Shown here piece after piece: positions 11,712 to 21,248 of a DNA stretch of 64,000 bases; the stretch's first letter is position 1, and each line of letters begins with the position of its first letter. The notes below the pieces were generated by a model, which worked only from the letters and a program-made list of their open reading frames with translations, was not told the origin of the DNA and ran no database searches. The stretch comes from Lepidodermella squamata (taxonomy: Eukaryota; Gastrotricha), in contig JBLDXI010000033.1 of assembly GCA_047495785.1 (NCBI GenBank), positions 1,054,001 to 1,118,000 of the forward strand. The letters run 5' to 3'. The translations under genes were made by a program, and so were the position numbers.

Positions 11712-12782
11712 ATGAGTTTCTTATCAACCCTGAATCAACTGACTTTCAAATGGTGGTTCGGGATTATTTTGGTTCTACTCACCGGTCTGATTTCAGCGTT
11801 TGTTCGGCTTTCCCAGAAAGCTCTCGGCTCCCAGGATTTCACCGATGATCCATTTCTTCCATTCGAGATAATCGCCGTTCGTCAAGTGGCGGTTTTCTTA
11901 TGCTCAATGCCCTTTGCAACGTACAGCAAGGTGCTGCCGAAAATGAAACAGTTCACGCCAAGGACTTGGATTTTCATGACATTGCGATCTTTCGTGGCAT
12001 TGGGCGGCTTCGTCTGCTCGCAGTATGGCATTCAACGAATGGCATTGCCTGACTGGGCAACGATAGCAGCCTTAACACCGGCTGCTGCTGCTGTCGTCCA
12101 ATGGCCGATTCTAAAAGAGAGGCCAAAAGTGTCTGATATTCCGATTTTCCTCATGTGCATCTCCGGCGTTGTTTGCATAGTCCAGCCTGGGTTCCTATTT
12201 AGCAGTCCGAAAGATGGCTATGAGCCTCCAGAAGCTATTGGACTGACTTTCGCCTTTGTCGGCCTTGCTTTTGGGGTAAGTGAGAAAAAACTTCAAATAC
12301 CATTGATTGACTCTTCTTTATAACAGACGTTAGTAAACATAATTGTTCGTGGGCTACGTGATGTCCCTTTGCCAGCCGTTAACTCTTATTACGGCGCGTT
12401 GTCTTCAGTGACCTCAGTATCGATTTGTTTGATTTTCTTCCGTCGCTGGCCGCCTTGTTTGCCGATTCCAAGATTCGCCTGCGTCTCAACTGGTTTGCTA
12501 TCTTTCGCTACCATCACTACCCACGCTGTCGCAGCTCGAAGTGTCCCAGCGCCCTTCATCGCTTTGGTCTCCAGCGTCGAACTAGTCATTCAAACCATCA
12601 TTCAGGTCGTTTACTTCAAGAAACCGCCTAATCTCTACAGCGCAATCGGTTCGAGCTTGGTGGTTACTGGAATGCTACTGTATGCATTACGGAACTTCTT
12701 ACTAACGAAATATTACGCGAAAAAATCAGATGATTCATCGCAACAGCAGCCCAACATCTTCATGCGAATTCTTGCGTTTTAG
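11712..12782 (+). CDS. SLC35G/EamA-type transporter (paralogue 6, 2 exons)
   Basis: Exons 11712-12275 and 12327-12782 (340 codons, 339 aa), stop TAG. It starts MSFLSTLNQLTFKWWFGII, contains LKERPKVSDIPIF, GVVCIVQPGFLFSS, PPEAIGLTFAF, then RRWPPCLPIPRFA and RSVPAPFIALVSSVELVIQ. It pairs with paralogue 5 in exon length and sequence. The intron (51 nt) is at the position conserved throughout the array. The C-terminus ends with a hydrophilic KKSDDSSQQQ tail. Transport substrate unknown. AATAAA at 12793-12798. Confidence 0.85.
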
Positions 12783-12792
12783 GAATGAAACA

Positions 12793-12798
12793 AATAAA
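12793..12798 (+). terminator. Poly(A) signal AATAAA
   Basis: Hexamer ten bases past the stop codon of paralogue 6. Confidence 0.5.
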
Positions 12799-13235
12799 TC
12801 ATTTTGTTTGCCTTTTCAACTTTGAGCAATAACAGGTTTTTGTAAGCAGACTCAAGTTGAAAAATCAGGACGGATTTTTTGTAATCCATGCGCATAGTTT
12901 TGACAATTTTTCGCGTAGTTTGGGGGCTAAGAGAACGTGAGCAACCCACTTTCTAGTTTAGCAGGAAATGATTCAACTAGGCAGCACTATTAGAAGGCAA
13001 TTGATTCAGCTTCGCCGATTAACGAGGATGCAAATCTTCACTGCCTTGCAAATACAATCATCGCATCTATGATAAAGCACAAACAATAGTGACGCGCTCG
13101 CTGTCACTCCATAGCGTTGGTGTGCTGATGAGGTGTCGGAAGCCGTAGTCAAAGCGCCCGACCAGTGAAATTCGATCGATCAGAGACAAAAACTAACTCG
13201 CAAGCGTCCGCCTTCGCAATACAGCAAAAAATGGC

Positions 13236-13243
13236 TATAAAAA
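13236..13243 (+). promoter_or_regulatory. TATA box (TATAAAAA)
   Basis: A strong TATA motif 300 nt before the start codon of the small secreted protein gene. If used, transcription would begin around 13265-13275 and leave a 5' UTR of about 260 nt, possibly with an untranslated intron. The distance is long, so assignment to this gene is inferred. Confidence 0.45.
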
Positions 13244-13535
13244 CCACCTGGTGAAATTTTCCGCTTCATTTGCGCCCCGTTTTTTTTGCGCGCAGAATAT
13301 AGACATCCATTCGCGAGATTGAAAAATTCGTCCTCTAGTAGTATTTTCAGACCCAATATTTTCACAGCTCATTCTCACAGCCTAAGGTTAATTATTGCCC
13401 AGGGAAAAATAATCACGCTAAAACACGCCTCTTCAAATTTGTACCAAACACTCCTTATAATTGATTGCATTCCTCACAAGCCGACAGTTCATCAGTTTCA
13501 GATTATTATAGGCATTTTTTCAATTTTACGAAACA

Positions 13536-14098
13536 ATGAGATTTGGCTTTAATTCAATTGCTCTATTCGGCATTTTCGCCCTGATTGCGAGGACCAAGGC
13601 GAACCCTGTCGAAGCCAATAATACAGAAGAGACTCCGAGCGAAGCTGTTGGGCCTCTACCCGAAGACGGCGAGTTAACCATAGAATCAATTACTAAGCCA
13701 AAGTCGAACGGTATGCCAGGCAATGCGTTGATCGCAGCGTTGATGAAAAACGCAAACGGGCCAAAGCAAAAAGCTTTAGCCAGTGAGTTCATTTCAATTC
13801 GTTAAATTATTAATGACCCCTCGTTTGATTGATTTTACCAGCTTACATCAGTCAGCTAATTGCACGGCGAGATGCCAAGGGCCTATTTCAGCTGGTGAAT
13901 AAGTTGAACGAGCAAATTGTTTACAATCAACGAATGGCTAAATGCATTGCGTCACTCGGTTCAAAGGCTGTCTGCAATCAAAACGTGGCTTTCTACCTGT
14001 GGGCGCAGGTTTGTTTGCGATAGATTGTTCATAGGATGAGTACATTTTGTATATTGCCATTTCAGATGCTGGCGAAAGACATAATGGACGGAAACTGA
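13536..14098 (+). CDS. Small secreted protein, unknown family
   Basis: Exons 13536-13782, 13842-14008 and 14066-14098 give 149 codons (148 aa). The N-terminus (MRFGFNSIALFGIFALIA) is a clear signal peptide. An acidic, Ser/Thr/Pro-rich stretch (about 22-60) follows, then a helical, Lys/Asn-rich region ending in one Cys pair (CIASLGSKAVC) and the tail LAKDIMDGN. No recognised domain. Size, signal peptide and single potential disulfide fit a secreted peptide or small effector, but no function can be assigned. It interrupts the SLC35G array on the same strand. Both introns are typical (59 and 57 nt). Confidence 0.7.
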
Positions 14099-14620
14099 TT
14101 ATATGAGTGCGATGACTTTGTACGGTTTCTAAAATTAACATGTTGTCCTCGGATGAAGCAATCAATCGTGTGAAACGTGTGGGAAGTTTGAACTTCCGCC
14201 GCCTATTCTGTTAATTTGCGCGACTCGACAAATTTCCCACTATTTTATACATTCGATTACGTAGTGATAACAGGTTCAAACTTCACTCCTATACACACCC
14301 GATATGTGAGAAAATAGAAATAAAACACAAAAAATAATCATAGTAATATTGCATCAGAAAACTATTTAAGTAAAGACATTACAAATAGCGATAAAAGAAA
14401 AGATAAGGAAAATGCGGTGATTCAAGCATAATTGTCCACTGCAATATAAGGTGAAAAAAGTGTCCTGGCTTACACAGAAATTTTCATTGATAATTTGGTT
14501 TTTTTCTTCATTGTTCGCCAGCCCGACATTTATTCGCACCCGCCTGGAATTTTAATTTTCAACATTTTCCAGTTTAGTGGCGCACACTTTTTATTAACTT
14601 CAAGTAATTAATAGATCATA
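14099..14620. other. Intergenic, 0.5 kb
   Basis: AT-rich; an AATAAA at about 14319-14324 could serve the small secreted protein gene. Nothing else recognisable. Confidence 0.5.
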
Positions 14621-15682
14621 ATGGCGTCATCTACCTCAAAATCATTATACCAGCGATTTACCTCGTTCTGGGGCTTTGGCTTTCTATGTTTCGTACTAGC
14701 ATCAGTTTTCGGAGCTTCGTATCACCTGGTGTCAAAGCGCCTCACGACTAGTCTAGCAGATTATAAAGTTGACATTTACGCAATCATGGCTGTGAGACAG
14801 TTCGTAATTTTAGCCCTAGCTTTGCCGTGGGCTAGCTCCACAAAGGCGAGTTTGAGAGGTTACAATCTCCGGACATGGTTTCTCCTTCTAGTCAGAGGCT
14901 TTTCAGCATATGCTACAGCGACTTTGTTCCAGTTCGCAATCACGCGCCTGCCTCTGCCGAGTTTTGCGACCCTTCAAGCTACGACGCCAATGTTGACGAC
15001 GTTGATAGCTTGGCCAGTTTTCCGGGATCGGCCGAAATTCACTGATATTCCGATATTTCTCGGCTGTTTCGCAGGCGTTATTTTCATTGTTCAGCCCGAT
15101 TTCATCTTCAAAAATGACGAGAATTTTTCGCCGCCTGACATGACTGGAGTACTTTTAACCGTAACGGCAATAGGCTGCAATGTAAGAAGTTCGAATTTTC
15201 GATTTCTAAATCGCTAACGAATTAGTTTACAGGTTATTTTGTTTCTCTCGCTTCGTGGTATGCGATCTGTGCCTGTGCCTATTGTTAACATAGTTTATGG
15301 CGGTGTCACCTTCATTCTTGCTATGATATTCTGCCTCGCAATGAAAGTTGACTGGCCACCCTGTGATTATTTCCTTCGGCTTCAGATTCTTTACCTCGGA
15401 TTTAGCGCATTCACCGCAATTTCACTGGTAACAATAGCCTCAAAACGCATCCCGCCCGGTTTTGTGGCGTTAGGTCCCATTCTAGAACTAATTTATTACA
15501 TTATTTGGCAAGTCATTGTCGATCATCAATTACCCGGTCTGTACAGCCTTATCGGCGCCTTATGCGTGATTTGCTCATTTACGTTTTACGGCGTGCGCTT
15601 ATTTTTGATTCATAAATTCATCGCGGGAGAGAAAGTTTCATCTAAGGAAACGCCTAAGTGGATCATCTGTCTGACGAGATAA
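14621..15682 (+). CDS. SLC35G/EamA-type transporter (paralogue 7, 2 exons)
   Basis: Exons 14621-15181 and 15233-15682 (337 codons, 336 aa). Starts MASSTSKSLYQRFTSFWGFGF. It contains FRDRPKFTDIPIF, GVIFIVQPDFIFKNDENFS, PPDMTGVLL, then a second EamA repeat with VDWPPCDYFLRL and the variant IPPGFVALGPILELIYYIIW in place of the PAPF..SIEL motif seen in paralogues 3-6. It forms a third subclade with paralogue 8. AATAAA at 15692-15697. Substrate unknown. Confidence 0.85.
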
Positions 15683-17176
15683 TTAGATAAAAATAAAAGC
15701 ATGCATATCCTGCGGCGCAGGAAGTAGCGCAGATATACTCTAAACATAGCCTATAATAACTCATTATCCGGAAGCGAAGCGAGACAGGTGTGAAGTAGAT
15801 GCTAATGAAACAAGCGAATTCGCTGAGAATTATCTCACAGCTGCAGAGATGTGAACGCTTCATATTGGTAATAATATTGGTGCAATTTAGATGCAAATGA
15901 TTGGAATGTAAATGCAATTTTTATATTTTCTAGAACATCTGGAATATGTTCTAGAATATGGACAGGCTTCAAATGCCTTCAAACGAAATACAAAAAAAGG
16001 GGAAAATTAAGCTTTGAGAATTTGGAAAAGAAATGAATTCGAGAGGCTCAAGCAATCTAGGACTGTAAACTGCGAGGCGATTTTTAACATCGCAGGGCGA
16101 CCCAGGTTCGACTCAAACCGACGACAAATTCCAACTTCGAGCCATTTTTCTTGGGAAAAACTTTTTTCATCCGACCAATTCAACCGACCAAAAATGTGAC
16201 TAAAGCCTGCCGACTTGCTTTTTCATATTTTTAAAAAATGACAGTAAAAAAGGGACAAGTCGGATCGCCATAAATCTTTCACCGTTAAATACTGCCGGTT
16301 CAGGGGCCAAAATAGGTTGCATAAAAGGGGTATGCCCCTACAGAAAAATCGAACTCGGGAAAATCGAGAAAGTCGATATCTTCTTGTCGGATGATTTTGG
16401 TCTCATTTTTGGTTGTCGGATGAAATAAGTCACACCCTTTTTCTTTCGATTCTATCAAACGATCAATTTCAAGTGATGATTTCCTGTCTCTAAGACCTCA
16501 GGTGCCGAGTATAGTTACCAAATAGTAATTATCGCTTCTTTGCTGTAACCGTATTCGTTTGCTGGTGAAAACCGAGTAAAAAGCGGATCCAGTACAAACT
16601 TGTGTTGCGTTTTTAACGAGTTAACTTTCATTGAGTTTTTTCACGCTGTCGTAATTACTAAAATCTCAGTTTCAACAAAGTACAGGCTCGGTTTTTTTAC
16701 CTCGTTGATTACTAAACTCGGTACTCGGTAGTTACAAAATAGTGAATTTTCACTCGGTTGTAGGTAAATATTTCAGGATTTAATTTAAGGCTTTTAAAAA
16801 TTAAATTAAATATTTTTTTAATATTTAATGTAAGGCGTGGTTACTTGATGTTACAACAAGATTTATAGATTTACTCACACCTTCTGAAATCAATGTTGGA
16901 GACAATTAGGACTTGATTGAACTGACAGTTTAGTGGCTCAAGTATTCTAGGATTATTTTCTGAAGATTAGGAACCGAATACGACCACTATATCAGATGTG
17001 CTAGCCGGAGTACGGACAAGAAATAATGATAAGGCGCACCACTCATTTTACGATGCTTGCATAGTCTATTTATCGCCTCATTCATAGAAAAAATGTTCAT
17101 TACATCGGACATAATCGCCATGGGCCTTGTTCAAAATGTTTTCAATTATTGTATTTTTTGATATTCGGCAAGTCGA
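15683..17176. other. Intergenic, 1.5 kb
   Basis: AT-rich and without a supported exon. Repeated short strings such as TTGTCGGATGA (near 16384 and 16414) and loosely repeated CGAGT/GTTAC blocks between 16500 and 16760 suggest decayed repeats. Confidence 0.5.
15692..15697 (+). terminator. Poly(A) signal AATAAA
   Basis: Hexamer nine bases after the stop codon of paralogue 7. Confidence 0.5.
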
Positions 17177-18157
17177 ATGACATCGCTTAAATCGTGTCGG
17201 CAGCGTTTTACCTCATTTTGGGGCTTCGGATTCCTATGCTTTATCGCCGCTTCAATCCTTGGCGCTGTCTACAACACCCTGTCGAAACGGCTGACAACTC
17301 ATGAAAACGTCGACATTTTCTTCCTAATGATCATCCGGCAATTTTCCATCGCCGCAATGGCGTTACCCTGGGCTAGTTACTCAAGGTCAACATTCAGAGG
17401 CTACAGCTTTAAAACCTGGGTCCTACTTCTGGCAAGAGCTTTTTCCGCTATGACAGCTTCAGCTTTATTCCAGTACGGAGTTCGGCTGCTATCACTACCC
17501 AATTTCGCCACTCTTCAAGCTACGACGCCGATGTTGACAACTTTAGTAGCCTGGCCTTTGTTCAAAGAAAGACCCCGGCTTACTGACATCCCAATTTTCA
17601 TCGGCTGCTTTGCCGGGGTGGTTTTCATCGTTCAACCCGATTTCCTATTCAAAAACGACGAAAACTACTCGCCTCCAGATACGCTAGGGTTAGTCCTTAC
17701 CCTAATCGGGATGATTTTCAACATCCTCCTATTTCTTGCCCTTCGTGGCCTGAGAGATGTCCCGGTTCCGACTGGGCTGGTTGTTTACGGAATTTCAACG
17801 TGTTTTAGCGCCACTGTTTTATACCTCATTCTCAACCCGTCATGGCCTGTCTGCGGCTCTTTTGTTCGATTTGAAGTTTTGATTGTTGGAATCGTTGCGA
17901 CAGTAGCGATAGCTCTAGTAACAACTGCGTCGAGACTTCTGCAACCCGGTTTCTTGGCCTTGAACCCAGTTGCCGAGCTGATTTATTACCTTATTTGGCA
18001 AGTTTTGATGCACGGAGAACTGCCTGGTTTGTACAGCTCAATTGGCGCATTTTGTGTCATAATTTCCTTCACATTTTACGGGATTCGATTATTTTTAATC
18101 CATAAATTCGAAAATGATACAAGAACAACAACTTTTCTCTACTATCTGACAAAATAA
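17177..18157 (+). CDS. SLC35G/EamA-type transporter (paralogue 8, intronless)
   Basis: A single open frame of 327 codons (326 aa) from ATG 17177. It is the close partner of paralogue 7: RQRFTSFWGFGFLCFI, FKERPRLTDIPIF, GVVFIVQPDFLFKNDENYS, PPDTLGLVL, then LQPGFLALNPVAELIYYLIW. The intron that splits every other complete member of the array is missing precisely, with the two flanking coding parts joined in frame (IGMIFNILLFLALRG). The neighbouring copy keeps the intron, so this is a local loss, perhaps by recombination with cDNA. AATAAA at 18161-18166. Confidence 0.88.
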   Translation: MTSLKSCRQRFTSFWGFGFLCFIAASILGAVYNTLSKRLTTHENVDIFFLMIIRQFSIAAMALPWASYSRSTFRGYSFKTWVLLLARAFSAMTASALFQYGVRLLSLPNFATLQATTPMLTTLVAWPLFKERPRLTDIPIFIGCFAGVVFIVQPDFLFKNDENYSPPDTLGLVLTLIGMIFNILLFLALRGLRDVPVPTGLVVYGISTCFSATVLYLILNPSWPVCGSFVRFEVLIVGIVATVAIALVTTASRLLQPGFLALNPVAELIYYLIWQVLMHGELPGLYSSIGAFCVIISFTFYGIRLFLIHKFENDTRTTTFLYYLTK

Positions 18158-20202
18158 TTAAATAAAAATACTTACGATGGCAATGATAGAAATAAGCAAA
18201 ATTGTAATAATTACAAGAGTGACGTAACTCCAAAAGGAAAATTTATCCAGTTTTTCAGCGATAATTAGCCAGGTAATTTCAGAGCTGATGGAAATTGTTG
18301 GCAAAAGCGGGCGAGTCTTCTCCCTCTCCTCCTTGATGGGCTGAAACGTTCGTGACAGTTCCTTACTAGGTTTCCTGATTTCGACCCCTATTCCTGAGTC
18401 GATTTGATTGCGGATGAGTGACGGTAGGAGGGCGGCTGATAACGGTCCTTCGACTGCACTTCGAGATCGAAGCATTGAATTGAACGCGAAACGCCTCGAA
18501 TCGCTCCTTCCATCGATATCGGCAAATTCGCAGCTGATATCAGGTGAATAGTAAGCTCCAGTAGCAAAATCCTATTTCAAGCAAAAACTAAAAATCGTCA
18601 AATAACAGGAAAATAGCGTCTCACCTGGGTGCTAACAGTCAAGACATTTGGGGTAGGTTTCGAGTCGATGATAGCTTGTTGGGTCGGCGGGTCTTTCGAA
18701 TCAAGTTCACTCGCGGAGAATTCAGCTTCACATTGGCAATTCTCTTCGGTCTCTTCCTTCAGCCGCTTAGCAGTTTTAAAGAGCTCAGGAATCGGGTGGT
18801 TGTCAGGCTTTCGGATCGCGATAAAAGCCAAAATATGAAATACCTTCAAATAAAATTTAATAATTTTGAACAAATTATATTGAAAATTGTTACCTCTGTT
18901 ATCATCATCGAAATTACTTGAAATTTCAGCCAGACCAAAAAACATGATTCTGAACTACCTGTCGGGGTTAACTCCCTTGAAATCAGCGAAAAAATCGCGA
19001 AAGCGACCAAAATAATCGCTCCGGTCTGAATTCGCATTCTATCATCGATCTAATAAAAAAATTTGATTTCTGTTAATTTGAAGGACAAATTTTACCTGGT
19101 ACGCATAGGTCAATAGAAAGGATGAGAAAATTGCGATTCCAGGTATGATAATACTGAAGATGTGGGCCACTGATTTTCTTCTCAAAGTCATCACAAACTC
19201 CACCTTAATAATTCGAATATTAAATTTTAAAATTTCTCAAGTTGGTTTACCCTATCGAATTGCAGTTCAGATTGATGGAACCCTCGCTGGATCGAATAAG
19301 AAACGTGTTTCTCGACAAGTTCCCACCCTGCTGGGTCAACCCATTGGTAGAGATCGAAACCATCTGTCGTCGTGTGAAGTCTCACGATATCTCGCGAATA
19401 GTGCCAACATTCAAACTGAACAGAGCAGGTTTGTTTGTCGAAGGGGAACAAGCTGAAATCGAACTGGCAAGCGACAACGAATGAACCGCCAGGGCTGAAC
19501 AACGCGAGTCCATTATTGTATAGAATCAGCCGAGCCCCTGGTTCACTCATCACCTTGTTGCGATCAACACTGATTAATTTGCAAATTAATATTGAAAATC
19601 GCGGTAAAAATTACTACAACTCACGGGCTGTTGATGAGCGCGATATCGGGTAACCAAAGCTGGCTAGCTGGCAGAACTAGAAAAAGAGCAATTTTTCATT
19701 ACAAAATATCGCTCATGACCTAGGTCATACCAAGATAGTTGACGCAATTAAGCGGGAAGGTTGTGTTCCAAATATGTAGGTCATCATACCATCTTAGGTC
19801 AAGAAATCCGGTCAAACTCAACGTGCCCTCGTTTTCGTCCTGTTAAATTAATCGTAATTTTATTACTTATTCGTGGGTTAGAGATTACGATTTTGCGAAT
19901 CCCGGAGAGGTAGAAGGAGATATTAACGTCGACAACGCCATGAGCGTCATTTCTTGGCCGTTGCCAGGTGACGTAGTTACGGAAATATTCCTGCAAAATC
20001 TCGTATTCACTGACTTCAAGTTGTTCTGAAAAATCAAATAAATATTCCAAAAATTCCTACAAAAATCCAACTTACTAATATTTTTATTAGAACATGACTC
20101 AGAGTAGTTGAGAGGTGGATATCGGTAGCTGTTCACCTCGAAGTTCAGTATAGTGAAGAAGAGAGCCCAAATAGTAGCCATCTTCATAGCCGTCAGTAGC
20201 AT
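18158..20202 (-). CDS. Divergent Cys-loop ligand-gated ion channel subunit
   Basis: Nine exons, in transcript order: 20202-20076, 20025-19889, 19839-19731, 19676-19625, 19569-19251, 19203-19096, 19049-18894, 18843-18625, 18571-18158 (547 codons, 546 aa). ATG at 20202 gives a signal peptide; in-frame ATGs 15 and 21 bases on are alternatives. Landmarks: FLDLRWYDD (loop D), LWLPDIAL, Cys-loop C176 to C190 with 13 residues between and FPFD inside. M1 about 262-283 contains the conserved Pro. M2 is unusual: it follows DDRMRIQTG, without the GEK of nicotinic subunits. M3 about 320-346, then a cytoplasmic loop of roughly 170 residues, and M4 forms the extreme C-terminus. Loop C has no Cys pair. Ligand and ion selectivity unknown. 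Confidence 0.9.
18161..18166 (+). terminator. Poly(A) signal AATAAA
   Basis: Hexamer immediately after the stop codon of the intronless paralogue. It abuts the stop codon of the convergent channel gene (18158-18160), so the two transcripts overlap or nearly so. Confidence 0.5.
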
Positions 20203-20474
20203 TTCTACTGCTGTTCGTGTGAGTTCAATTTTCGAATTCGAGCCGCACTCAATCAAGGAAATGAACCCACCTGTCCGCCACACACACGGCGTTTCTCAGC
20301 CCGGCGCTGTCAGATCAAATTATTTTAAAATAAACAAAAATAAACAAAAAACGTCGATATATTTTCACAATGTGTGAGTGTATTTTATTTTCGCGTTTAA
20401 TTTCGTGTTCTAGCAATATGGATAAAATGACTCGAGTGCCGCCGTTTTTGCGTGATGTCAAGAGCAATCGAAAA

Positions 20475-21074
20475 TCAAAACGGGCTGAAATCGTCAGACA
20501 TAGCAAACGTAGTAGTGCCTCGAGTGCGTTTTGCAGGCCTTGTTAGTCGATTGCTATCATCAGTGACTTCATATCGCAAAGTTGATGTTGACGATGTTAA
20601 AAAATTACGCAAGGTTGACGTCCTAGTTGTCGCTTGCCGCCGAGTCGTGATAACTTGCTTCTGGCCGCAGGTTTGAAACTCAGCAATCAGCCACGTGCCG
20701 TCGTCTAGGCAGATATTCTGGCCGTTATTGTTGTTTGACCAGTCTTCGGGGTTCATCGATCGAACCGCGAGATAGGCAGCATCTTGACCATCGTCGCAAA
20801 TAACTGCGACCACGGAACCAGGGCGGACATAGCTGCCTGTGGATAGCGTTATATCTTTTGAGAATGCTGACTTCCGCACAATTATGCCATTTCTAACCAA
20901 CGGTATACGACACGAAGTTCCACATTCCTTAAAATAAGAATAAATTAAAAAAAAATTAAAATTAAACTGAGTTACTTGTAAAGTTAAGGTGGGTGAATAA
21001 TCATCGCAAATTATGTTGCCCACCACCGAAATTTGGATAAATAACAAACTGGTTAGGATCGATTTAATTGCCAT
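20475..21074 (-). CDS. Secreted protein with a CCP/sushi-like Cys domain
   Basis: Exons 21074-20976 and 20927-20475 (184 codons, 183 aa). A signal peptide (MAIKSILTSLLFIQISVVG) is followed by a domain with C..C, the string RIPLVRNGIIV, PGSVVAVICDDG, CLDDGTWL and a closing C. This order of Cys, NG, G-x-VxxxC, G-x-W and Cys is like a complement-control (sushi) module, although the spacing is loose. A Thr/Ser/Arg-rich tail without Cys follows. The 48-nt intron is in frame, so unspliced RNA would also be open. It is divergent from the REJ-like gene with 174 bp between start codons. Function unknown; an extracellular binding role is inferred. Confidence 0.6.
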   Translation of the reverse strand: MAIKSILTSLLFIQISVVGNIICDDYSPTLTLQVTQFNFNFFLIYSYFKECGTSCRIPLVRNGIIVRKSAFSKDITLSTGSYVRPGSVVAVICDDGQDAAYLAVRSMNPEDWSNNNNGQNICLDDGTWLIAEFQTCGQKQVITTRRQATTRTSTLRNFLTSSTSTLRYEVTDDSNRLTRPAKRTRGTTTFAMSDDFSPF

Positions 21075-21248
21075 TTATTTGATGAAATTTTGGTTAATAT
21101 TATCAAGAATTTTGAGGATTCTATTGTAACCTCCTATGTCGTGCTCGCCCACGTTTCAAAATTTTATTACATCAGCCATGCTTTCGCCATTTACTTTTAT
21201 TCTGATGCCAATCTGTCTCTATACTACAGCAGTTGGAAAGTCGTGAAA
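21075..21248. promoter_or_regulatory. Probable bidirectional promoter
   Basis: Only 174 bp separate the start codons of the divergent sushi-like (-) and REJ-like (+) genes, so both promoters must lie here or in overlapping 5' sequence. No convincing TATA element was seen; co-regulation is inferred. Confidence 0.4.

Noticed and set aside
16030-16140. Possible tRNA (GGTTCGACTC resembles a B box)
   Set aside because: The T-arm and acceptor stem do not pair and no A box is at the right distance.
21090-21248. Upstream extension of the REJ-like frame
   Set aside because: Open but starts with a non-ATG codon; the ATG at 21249 gives a proper signal peptide.
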